Below the pieces are notes generated by a model, which did no database searches, was not told the DNA's origin, and was given only the letters and a program-made list of their open reading frames with translations. The position numbers were made by a program, and so were the translations under genes. A stretch of DNA of 64,000 nt from Lactuca virosa (lineage: Eukaryota > Streptophyta > Magnoliopsida > Asterales > Asteraceae): NCBI GenBank assembly GCA_928212115.1, contig CAKMRJ010005523.1, forward strand, positions 140,140,988 through 140,204,987, written 5' to 3'. Below are positions 1-9,462 of the stretch, one piece after another. The first letter of the stretch is position 1; each line of letters starts with the position of its first letter.

Positions 1-14
1 TGAATCCTTGATAA

Positions 15-854
15 ACTCTTAGATCAATCCCCCACCGCAGACTGCTGGATGACGACTACAAACCATACCTCACATATGCTGAACCCCCTTCGGATGGCTA
101 CTGGGATGTTCCAATCTCCCCAAACGCTAAATACTTCACAGTGTTTGAGCAGTTCGACCGCAGCCTTCCAGACCACAAAAGACTGCCAATGGAATTTGAG
201 AGACTTGCCCGATTTTATGCAAAGCATGCCTCTCCCATTGAGAATATATGGATACGATATAGACCATCCGCAGTCAAAAACTTCAAGCCTCGAAAGTTCA
301 TGAAGGCGGACTTCATCCAATACACTCTCACGAGAAGGGAACACGACTATGTCCGCACCCAAGCTGACTTCCCCTGCATGAATCCGGAAGAAGTCTTTCT
401 CATAGAAAAGGTGTTCCAGAACAAGTCGGAGAAACACCCAAAAATGAAGATAGCGCTTGACAAGGCTAGTACGTTTTTGAAGGAAACGGTCTGTGACTTT
501 GCTAAAATCGACGCAGACATCTACCCCACAATTGCCAAGAATTTTGATCTGCCACCACTCCATCCTACACCTATGCCTACCGAAGGTTATGAAGAAAGAT
601 CCTTAGGTGCAACCAACTTCCCTAAACTCGGAATCATTTTCAAAAGGAAGGTCGATAAAGTCAAATACTTCATTCCTATGACCGCCATGCATCGCCTCAC
701 CAAGAAGCAACTTGAAATTTGTCGAACCGCAGTTGAAAGATCAAAGCACACAACTGCTGAAGTCAAGTTCGAGATTTTAAGGAGGATTATTTGGCTTGAA
801 AATGTCAGGAAGTTTTGGTGGATCCTGATCAAGTTTCTTAAACTTGATAGCTGA
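15..854 (+). pseudogene. C-terminal part of a Ty1/copia post-pol ORF
   Basis: Frame 3 is open from 15, just after two adjacent in-frame stops (TGA at 9-11, TAA at 12-14), to the stop at 854, with no ATG near its beginning, so this is the tail of a larger broken ORF. The product has no pol motifs. It aligns by eye with the C-terminal part of the extra ORF of the copia element at 49971-50580: ADFPCMNPEEVFLIEKV here against ADLPNLNPHDWILLYNI there, with matching spacing upstream and downstream. It ends 32 bases before an LTR and is followed by a purine tract, the position expected for a post-pol ORF of a copia element whose 5' part lies outside the window. The function of this ORF is unknown; such ORFs are sometimes called env-like, which I cannot support. 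The homology is inferred by eye. Confidence 0.6.
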
Positions 855-876
855 GCGAAAGTTAAAGAGGTCACTT

Positions 877-885
877 AGGGGGAAA
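877..885 (+). other. Polypurine tract of the left copia element
   Basis: The run AGGGGGAAA sits one base before the LTR start TGTTGA, as expected for the plus-strand priming site of an LTR retrotransposon. Confidence 0.65.
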
Positions 886-886
886 T

Positions 887-1512
887 TGTTGAATCAAGAA
901 AAGTGATCCTCTTAAACTTCAGCTACCGCAGCCTACAAGCACCCGCAGTCAAGCTTCCTCATCAGCAACCGCATCCGGAGTCATCTTCTTCAACCGCAGT
1001 CTATTTTACTAGATTACTTTACTTGTCTATTTTATGTAATACTCTTTATTGTCCAGTATGCCTTGCATGGCTACTCTTAGAGAGGTAATCTAGTGTACTT
1101 CCTGAGACTCTATAAATAGAGCTCATTCGTTCTTATTAAAAAACAACTCTGAAGATATCTTTCCTATCTCTCTATCTAATTACGCATCTCTTCTTACTCT
1201 CAAATATTACTAGAATATTACTGACTATAATCTCTCTTCGGAGCAAGTCTCTTGAGACTTAATCACTAAGTTTGATCTTCCTTATTAACTTGGTTTGAAT
1301 GCATTCCTTGTTATGAATCAACTTATGTGTATACTTGATATAACAATTGTTGTCATTTCTATTTCTTTACCTTTCCGCAACTAACTCTCTAACTATCTAA
1401 CCCTAACTAATTAATATTATTGTTGAGCTTTTAGATCCTTCGAGATTAACTATTCCGCAATATACTTGTTCTAACGTTTGTTCAAGTGTGTCTCAAGGTT
1501 TTTCTCTCAACA
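887..1512 (+). repeat. Ty1/copia 3' LTR (626 bp)
   Basis: It begins TGTTGA and ends TCAACA, a perfect 6-bp terminal inverted repeat with canonical TG/CA ends, and directly follows a polypurine tract. A TATAAATA box lies at 1111-1118. The heptamer ACCGCAG or close variants recur in the U3 part. The right flank (1513 onward) is the interrupted end of a gypsy LTR, so this copia element inserted into older gypsy sequence. The 5' half of the element and the left target duplication are outside the window. Confidence 0.75.
1111..1118 (+). promoter_or_regulatory. TATA box in copia LTR
   Basis: TATAAATA lies 224 bp into the LTR, a usual place for the retrotransposon core promoter. Confidence 0.55.
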
Positions 1513-1653
1513 TCCTCAACTCGTCGAGTTGACTCATTAAACCTCACGGCCAAAACATCTTCAACACATCGAGTTGAGGCTTCCAACTCGACGAGTCCTC
1601 CAGGAAAAATGCAAATAATTGAAATAAACTCATACCAGAAACCAAGCGTTACA
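1513..1653 (-). repeat. End fragment of a minus-strand gypsy LTR
   Basis: The segment carries CTCGTCGAG and CTCGACGAG palindromes and ends with ATACCAGAAACCAAGCGTTACA. This parallels the right end of the solo LTR at 13491 (ATACCAGGAACTAGGTGCTACA), so it is the terminal piece of a related LTR whose remainder is beyond the copia insertion. The following 116 bp (1654-1769) hold nothing I recognise. Confidence 0.5.
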
Positions 1654-1769
1654 TCAAGGTTCTAAAGTTTGTCATATAATTTTCTTCCCTGATCGCATCC
1701 TTGGAAGAGCAATAATCAAATTTGTGGTATGTGTATTACAAAATCCTACTTTCATTTCTTTCTATTTCT

Positions 1770-2312
1770 TGTAACGTCCCTTTTTCATAACCATAATTTT
1801 CATTTTTAAATAGGGTAAAAACATTGTTTTCGTAAAAACCAAGTTAAGAAAACCATAAGTATCAAAATACACTCATCCTAAAAGTCAAAGTATCGTGAAA
1901 ATGTGGAATCACAAAAGTTTTCGATAAATGTGTACAGTCAAACCTTCGCCTTCCCATGGTCATCTGAAGTACCTAAAACACATTTAAATCCACAACTATA
2001 AGTGAAAATCTCTTAATCCTTCAATTTGTACACTCAAATTTTCCAAAAGGATTTACTACACCCAATGCATCATAAAAATCATTGCTTTATAGACATGCAT
2101 GTCCAATGCATGTCTTGAGCTCAAGTTAGGTCAAAATGGTGAAAAAGAGGTTACAATACTCATTCAAGGAACCAACACTCTATAACTCTTCAGACCTGGG
2201 ACAAGAGACCACAAAGGAACCTCAGGATCCATAAAGTTGCCAACTTTATGGAATCCATTCACTCACACCCCCCCCCCCCCCCCCCCCCCCCCAAACTTAG
2301 AGAAAAGAGAGT
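1770..2312 (-). repeat. Gypsy LTR fragment, TGTAACGTCCC type
   Basis: It starts with TGTAACGTCCC, the same terminus as the LTR at 13625, and contains a diverged match to that LTR (AAGTACCTAAAACA around 1970-1985 and 13816-13830). Its far end is not identifiable because the solo LTR inserted at 2313-2317. A run of 25 C occurs at 2268-2292 within it. Confidence 0.4.
2268..2292 (+). repeat. Poly(C) run
   Basis: There are twenty-five consecutive C residues. The exact length is uncertain in any assembly. Confidence 0.8.
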
Positions 2313-2573
2313 AAAAGTGTAACATCCCAAATTTTGAGGCCAAAAAAAATGTTTTAAATTAAGTAAATCATCATTTAGGTTACCAAACATTGTCACTATT
2401 TCATCATTCATAAAATCATAAAATCATGTCTCGAAAACCATATCATCAGGAACAATGAAAATCATAGTACAATCCCAGAAAATCTGATGCGGAAACCATG
2501 TGTGTGATGCGCTGCTACGCCGCCGGCTCTTTCCCCTTGGACGAAGAGGTAACTGAAACCAAAACTGAAACTA

Positions 2574-2588
2574 TAAGCACAAAGCTTA
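2574..2588 (-). other. Conserved LTR hairpin (solo LTR copy)
   Basis: Stem TAAGC / GCTTA closes a 5-nt loop. On the minus strand it follows CTCAC and precedes a T-rich tract ending TTTCAG at 2553. The same arrangement occurs in the other gypsy LTRs of the window. Confidence 0.55.
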
Positions 2589-3383
2589 GTGAGTTCCCCC
2601 ATCATACCACATACCACATAACATCGTCGGTATCTTTCAACCCGTAACTGCCATCGGTATCTTTCAACCGGTAACCATCATCGATATCTTTCAACCGGTA
2701 CACGCCATCGGTATCTTTCAACCGGTAATTGGGGACTATTTCACCCCCTAGCACTAGCATACCGTAACGAGAGGTAATCATACAGTTAGGCATAACTGGG
2801 TAGGGACAAATAATCCCTTATACACACATAGCATATCACACAGGCATATCCCATGACCATAACACATTAACATACCAAGATAATTATCACAAAGACAATC
2901 ATCTCAAACATAACTACCCACTAGTGGGCCGGCATTGGTGCCTAAAACCCACCCCTACTGGAAGGTAACTCACCTCGTAGTAGTAGTTGTCGATCTGTGC
3001 GGGAACTCTCTGTCTGCTGCTGCTGCTCAGGAAATCCTCCGACTATAATTCCCACAAAACACTCAATCAGGGTCTGATAACTACTCTTATGGTAGAATGA
3101 CTATTTTATCCCTGACCTAGTCAAAGTCAAGCCAAAGTCAACTTCCAGCTGACCTGACTCGCCGAGTTGGGCCGCCAACTCGTCGAGTCCTTATCCATCT
3201 AATTGTCCTCATTCCCGTCCCTACTCGTCGAGTTAGGCAATGACTCGACGAGTTCTCCTCCTATTCGAACATCGAATGATCCTTCATCCGACTCGCCGAG
3301 TTGTATGAACAACTCGCCGAGTTCATCTTCATCTGAAGAACAAGTCCTATCCTAGACTCGCCGAGTTGTATGAACAACTCGTC

Positions 3384-5209
3384 TGTCACAACTAGGAATT
3401 CTGATACGTTGTAAACACTTAACAAAGAATGACATTGTAGCTAAGACTTGAAAACATGTATGGTGTTTATTCAATGACAACAAAATTCCATCAAATACTC
3501 TATACAAACATTCAAATAGTCAACAAAAGGTTGGAAACCCTAAAAATCCCGGTTCAAGTCCATTTTGGACTAGGATTTTCTTATTGGGCCTAATGGACCA
3601 ATAAGCTTCCAATTTGACTATTTTGGGCCTAGAACCCCTAATTGGGCTCTAATTGGACCACTTTCATAAAAACTTAACCTTTTGGGCATTATTGGGCCAT
3701 AACAAATTCAATTAGCTTTAATGGACTCAAATCCATTCCTTTATGCTAATTTGGGCCGAAAAATGTTATTTGAGCCTCATAAATTCAAGCATGGGCCCAA
3801 GATGATTCCTCCCCTCTCTTTAGCCCAAATCGGCCCATGTTTAATAATAATAATAAAAAAAAGAGATAAGAATGGTGAAGGAAATAAAAACAAAATGGGA
3901 AATTATGGGAAATTTGTGAGGATGCCACCTTCTTATTGCATGGTGGACATCCATGCAATGTCACCTCACTTCTCTCCCCTCCCTTTCTTCTTCTTATCTC
4001 TCGGCCCAAAGGAAGAACACACACACACAATTCACTTAAGTTTTCTCTCAAGAACTCACAACAACTTCTCCTCTTCTTCATCAAAATTTCGAGATCTTGG
4101 AACATTTCAAGGAGATCCTTCCACAAAAATCATCATCCTAGGTAAGTTGATGCTTGGATCCATGATCTAGATTCTTTGTTTTATCAAAATTCTCTTCTTA
4201 ACTCATATAAACTCATGATCATCATCCTAGAAACCCCTAAGATCGAGATCCACCCAAGAAGGCTTGCTAGGACCAAATTTTCTTCATTTCTTCCTTCAAA
4301 ACTGTGAGCAACAAGCAAAGGTGAGTTCATACCCCTTGTTTTCAAAACTGTTTTACATATATTTCGGGCCCATGTTATATAATCTCATTCCAATTGGGCC
4401 TTGAAATGATTTACATGTTTAGCGATACCTTAGTGGTTCACTTACATGGATCATTGGGCCTGGAATGAGTTTATACCTTTTTTCTTTGCGTAAATTCGAT
4501 TAAGGATCTAGTGAGTTTTTATCGGTTGGCACCTATTAAGTGTATGATCGTAGCCTGTAGTTATAACCAGAGTCTCTTGGAGGGAGAGCGGGGATTTTGT
4601 GTATAGATCTATACGGGGATGACACCCCACACCTGAGCTGTTTGCTACAGTTAGACTAACTCAGTCTAGGGTGACGAAAACCTTATAATCAAAAATCAAA
4701 ACCGGTGTCCAACAACGCCAAGACAAGCGAAATTGTCATTATTTAGTATGGTTATGACGGCTCGCTTAGAGGAATTAACGTTATGAAGTTTACGGAAGAC
4801 CCTTCTCTTTTACAGACAACATCGGGTTGTCTGGGAACATTCTCTATACATGCTCTTTACATTCTCTTTACATTCCCTTTACCCTTTTAGTCAAATAAAC
4901 AATAACATACATGCATTAATACAAGATCTGACACAAACATACTAAACAGTTTTCAGAAAATATAGGATTTTCTGGTGGTTTCAAAGTTATACAAATCATG
5001 GTCACAAACATGCTTATGAACTCACCAACATTTTTATGTTGACCTTTTCAAAATAACTTGTATTCTCGGGAAACCGTTGAAGCAGGATGAACGAAACAAA
5101 CTAATGGATATTGTATTATATTTTGTTTCATCATACTCTTACTATTTTGGCATGTAATATTCAAATACAATACTTGATGTAAACAATGAATGTTGTTATA
5201 TTACATGTG

Positions 5210-5244
<35 letters not shown>

Positions 5245-5338
5245 TTATGTTTCAATTATATACTCTGTAATGATATTTCAAGATGAAGTCACACACAAGC
5301 CCCCGGACGTTTCCGCCGTCTGGTTTGGGGGTGTGACA
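3384..5338 (+). repeat. 5' LTR (1955 bp, two internal deletions)
   Basis: It starts TGTCACAACTAGG and ends GGGTGTGACA. Compared with the 3' LTR it lacks two blocks (equivalent to about 10424-10777 and 10797-11540), each bounded by short direct repeats. It holds a (GAT)n-type run at 5211-5241 that is much shorter in the 3' LTR. The splice-acceptor-like CAG of the 3' LTR reads CGG here (5067-5069). Confidence 0.85.
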
Positions 5339-5341
5339 GAT

Positions 5342-5352
5342 TGGTATCAGAG
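5342..5352 (+). other. Primer-binding site (initiator tRNA-Met)
   Basis: TGGTATCAGAG starts three bases after the LTR. It matches the 3' end complement of plant initiator tRNA-Met, the usual primer of these elements, though the next bases (AATT) no longer match. Confidence 0.75.
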
Positions 5353-5544
5353 AATTGTTTATAGTGAACTAGCATATCTAATCATACAGGATATGCAACT
5401 ATAAATACAATGGGACTAAACAACTCTGAACATAATAAATTAAAATACATACCTATGTGTGCATTTTTGAATAATAACACAACAAGAATAGTAAAAGTCT
5501 TTGGAGGATTTGAACGTCGCTATTAAACTCGGGCATTTATGTAG

Positions 5545-5595
5545 TCGTATTGGGGGTGAATGTAGCCTGATCAACTACATGCATTCAAAATACGA
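5545..5595 (+). other. Leader hairpin with palindromic TGATCA loop
   Basis: The outer stem is TCGTATT (5545-5551) with AATACGA (5589-5595). The inner stem is ATGTAG (5560-5565) with CTACAT (5575-5580). The 9-nt apical loop holds the self-complementary TGATCA (5568-5573). The homologous place in the element at 57861-57911 keeps the loop but changes both stems with pairing preserved. It may be an RNA dimerisation signal (see findings). Confidence 0.6.
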
Positions 5596-5819
5596 CCAAC
5601 ATGTGTTCGGGAGTAATTGTGATGGACAATGAATCAAAAACATACCATTTAATTATCCAAAGAGCTTAATAGAACCAAACCTAAACAAAAATTAAATTAC
5701 TATAGGAGTAATTGGTATGCTATTTGTTTCTAGTATTTATACCCCTTCGTGCAATACACTATAGACGAGTATCATTAGCCAGGAAACCCCTACCTCCCTA
5801 GTCAGGGAATAGCAGGGTG

Positions 5820-6358
5820 GCTCGACTCAGAGGAAGAACCAGAGGAGGAACACAAAGTAGAACTTGCAGATGGACCCGCCGAATCAATAGTGGACCTCGA
5901 AGAGGAAGTGCCCAGGGGCAATGATGATGATGACTCGGATGCAGAATCCGATGTCATCAATCCTCCATGTAAAGCCAGAGTACCGACTTATCGTATGGGC
6001 CCCGGTGGCCCCATGCCCCCATGGGCACACGATATTTGGAGATATAGTACCGACTTATCGTATGGGCCCTGGTCTCTTCGATCTTAGTCATAGAGGACCA
6101 GCTAACCGGGCCCTCCCAGTCATGGTCCGGCGCACCCGAGGTATTGATAACCAAGCTCAGGACACCCCAAATCGAACGGAACAAATGCGGTTTGCTATTG
6201 AGAGAGATGAGAGACAAACACAGGAAGTGAACAGAGACTCCCGAGCGAGACAGTTAGTTTGGGAGGTACGACTACGAGATACCGAGCATCAAGTAGCTCG
6301 TCTCCGATGTGCATCCACTTCATCAGCACCACCACCAGACACTTTCCGCCACAATTAG
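5820..6358 (+). pseudogene. Degenerate upstream gag-like ORF, acidic
   Basis: Two overlapping frames (to 6087 and 5921-6358) give an acidic N-terminal stretch with a DDDDSDAESD run and a C-terminal charged, probably helical part rich in R, E and Q. A 22-base segment starting GTACCGACTTATCGTATGGG is duplicated (5981-6002 and 6047-6068), which disrupts the frame. It lies between the leader hairpin and the zinc-knuckle gag ORF. I do not recognise a defined domain; position suggests a gag-type remnant. Confidence 0.35.
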
Positions 6359-6725
6359 GATCAACCTTTTTTCTTTTTCCCCCCTACTATCCGATATGAC
6401 TCTCTTTCGTGTACTAAGATGGTACTTACCAATGGAACAATTATGTGTTATCTTTATTTCAGATTACTACATAAATTCAATTATATGCACAACCGAACCC
6501 TCAAAACCGCTAGATACTTAAGGATCTCGAAACCAAAACAACTTATATACTCTAAGGATAAACGTAACGATCGTGCCAAATCTGTGATTACCTACTACCG
6601 TAAATACATCATAGGGATGTAGATGGAAACAATGAGAATCATACGACGAGACGCGAAATTTATAGAGTACAACCAGGAATGACGATCATTACTTACGGTT
6701 TGGCTTATTAATGTGCAGCAGGAAA

Positions 6726-7869
6726 ATGCCATCCCGCAGGAATAACAAGCGCACCCGCGAGACACCGCTCCTGCAGATGGACTCTGCTACATTCCAAGCT
6801 GTTGTAACAGCGGCAGTAACCGCTGCTATGACACAAATCAATGCAAACAACACCAATGGAGGCGGAAATAGCATTGACAACTCCAGCCGAAGGAACGAGC
6901 ATGGGAACCAACAAGTGACAGCTTGTCAAGGCACACTAAACCCCAAGCTTAAGAGCAGGAAGCAAAATCCTGGAAGTAAGAGAAAGGGACAACCCACTCA
7001 AGGGTTCTCAAAGAAGCAACATGTTGTTGCTGTTCATGCGACCATGACCCCTACTACACCAACAGCCACGAGACCATATGCTGGAAGCCTTCCAAAATGC
7101 AACCAGTGCAATTTCCATCATAAGGGAGCCTGCCGGGAGCTGCATTGTAAGAAATGCAACCGAAAGAATCACACCACCAAATACTGTAGAACTTATCTAT
7201 GCCAAAATCGTCAGCCAAATGAAAACAACAACAATCACAACAACCTTAAAAACAACGCCGATGATGAGACCAGTCACACCTGCTATGGGTGTGGAGGAAC
7301 CGGTCACTTCAGGCGCAATTGCCCCAAGGCTAACAATCAAGGAACAGAAGGATCAGGAAGGGTCCTGACCTTGGGCCAAGGCGAAGCAGTCCAAGACCCG
7401 ACAGCTGTTACTGGTATGTTCCCACTTAACAACTCTTTTGCTTGCATCTTACTTGATAGTAGAGTTGAGCGAAGCTTCGTTAATAACAAATCCGAACACT
7501 TACTAAAACAACAACCCCAGAAGCTAAACGAAGCCTTCACGGTGGAGATAGCTAATGGGAAGAACCGACTTAACCTAGGATATTTATGTGGAGTACACCT
7601 TGACACTAAACAACCATTCATTTCAAATGGATTTAATACCACTAAATATTAGGAGTTTTGATGTGATAATCGGCATGGTTGGGTTAAGCCCCCACCGTGC
7701 TGATACTATGTGTCGCGAGAAGGTCGTTTGCCTTCACCTTCCCAATCACGAAACCCTAAAAATCTATGGTGATAAACCTGGCGCCAATCCTCGTCTTATC
7801 TCGTGCATCAAGGCACAGAAGTGCCTGCACCAGATGAACTACGTTTTCCTCGCCCACGTTGTGGACTAG
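6726..7869 (+). pseudogene. Gag zinc-knuckle and protease remnant
   Basis: I chose the start MPSRRNNKR at 6726 because the sister element begins MPPRKRPIRRND. After about 60 residues the sequence jumps to a basic linker and then to zinc-knuckle motifs (CNQCNFHHKGAC, CKKCNRKNHTTKYC, CYGCGGTGHFRRNC). The roughly 200-residue capsid core present in the sister element is missing. The aspartic protease follows, but its D-S-G triad reads D-S-R (ILLDSRVERSFV), which should be inactive. A frame change near 7600-7640 links to the frame 7588-7869 (SFDVIIGMVGLSPHRAD). It is non-functional. Confidence 0.7.
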
Positions 7870-7889
7870 ACCAAGGAAGAAGTAAGCAT

Positions 7890-8580
7890 ACAAGGTATTC
7901 CAATAGCATGCGATTTTCCGGATGTAATTCCTGAAGAACTTCCGGGAATACCCTAGAGAGACAGGTCGAATTTCGAATCAACCTCATACTGGGAACCACA
8001 TCAATTGCCAATTCACCCTATAGGTAGACTCCCGCCGAAAATTCAGAAGTTATCCAGTCCATTGAGAAGAATTGTTGCGCAAAGGATTCATCGGACCAAG
8101 CTTCTCACCCTGGAGAGCTCTGGTCTTGTTCTTCAACAAGACGGATCCTTCAGAATGTGCAGCGATTTTAGGAAATTAAGTAAGCTCACTATAAAAAAAA
8201 TGATACCCACTCCCTCGGATTGACGTCCTATTTGACTAGCCCCAAGGAGTTGGTTGCTTCTCCAAAATAGATCTAAGAACCGGTTATCATCAGCTCCGAG
8301 TCCGAGAAGAGGACATTCCCATAACTGCTTTCCGAATTCGTCACGACCATTTCAAATTTGTCGTGATACCCTTTGGTCTAACGAATGCTCCCACGGTATT
8401 CATGGACCCTACAAACCAAGTTTTCCCAATAATTCCTAGTCAGCCTTTTCATTATTTTTTCATCAATAACATACTCGTCTACTCACGAAGCAAGAATAAA
8501 ACACTGTCAACACCTACGACCAGCCTTGGAAAGCATCAAAGCCGGAGAATATCGCGGACAAAGCACTGCGTGAATTGAGA
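7890..8580 (+). pseudogene. Reverse transcriptase remnant, active site lost
   Basis: RT blocks are recognisable across several frames: FRMCSDFRKLSKL (8005-8223 frame), FSKIDLRTGYHQLR near 8260-8300, and PFGLTNAPTVFMD near 8363-8410. The catalytic FIDD motif reads FINN (FFINNILVYSRS, about 8455-8485), so both catalytic aspartates are gone. The thumb, RNase H and N-terminal integrase that should follow are absent: the sequence passes directly to the middle of the integrase at about 8580. Confidence 0.75.
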
Positions 8581-9413
8581 TAACGAAATTACTTCAAGAT
8601 TTTGACAGTCACTTCGGAAGGTTATAGGAATACAGCTAGTCATCAACATTGCTTACCACCCTCAAACCAATAGCCAAAGCGAACGGACCATTCAACCACT
8701 CGAATTCATGCTCCAAGTATGGGTGTTTGAATTCAGCGAGTCATGGGATACCCGGTTGCCCTTGATTGAATTCTCACGTAATAACAGGTATCGCACAAGC
8801 ATCAAGGATGCTCTTTTCGAGGCTCTTAAGGTCGAAAATACAGATCACTTGCTAGTACTCTCACGAGACCAGAAACCATTCGCGAAACGACAGAGAAGAT
8901 AATCCAAATCGGAACTCGACTTCAAACATCACGAGACAGACAGAAGAGTTATGCTGACAAATGACGAAAACCTTTGGAATTCCAAGTCGGAGGTCGGGTA
9001 CTACCGAAGGTCTTTCCCTAGAAAGGAATGATTCGCTTTAGGAAACGGGAAAACTGAACCCGCGATACATTGGACCGTTCGAGATTCTTGCCCGAATTGG
9101 TCCAAAGACTTATAGGCTGCAGCTGCCTGTAGAGCTCAGCAACGTACACCCCGTGTTCCACATTCCAAATTTGAAAAAGTGATGATCTGATGAAACTCTC
9201 GTCATTCCATTAGAAGAAATCGAAATCAACAGAAATCTCCTGTTCATCGAAGAACCAGTCGAAATCATGGATAGGGAAGTGAAGCGTACTAAGCAAAGTC
9301 ACATTCCGATTGTGAAAGTTCGGTGGAACGCGAAATGCGGACCAGAATTCACATGGGAACGCGAAGACCAGATGAAGCAGAAGTACCCTCACCTATTCTC
9401 GCATTCTCAAATC
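8581..9413 (+). pseudogene. Integrase C-terminal half remnant
   Basis: Translation in mixed frames shows AYHPQTNSQSERTIQPLE (around the third catalytic residue), IEFSRNNRYRTSIKDALFE, and near the end RWNAKCGPEFTWEREDQMKQ. All match the intact-looking integrase of the sister element at 53116-54078 but carry several stops and frameshifts. The first catalytic aspartate and the zinc-binding domain are deleted. Confidence 0.75.
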
Positions 9414-9462
9414 TAGCTTTAAAAATAATTTCGGGACGAAATTCCCTCTAACGGGGGGATGA

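Noticed and set aside
3721..4170. 149-codon frame, with similar ones at 9969-10296
   Set aside because: It lies wholly in the gypsy LTRs and is disrupted differently in each copy.
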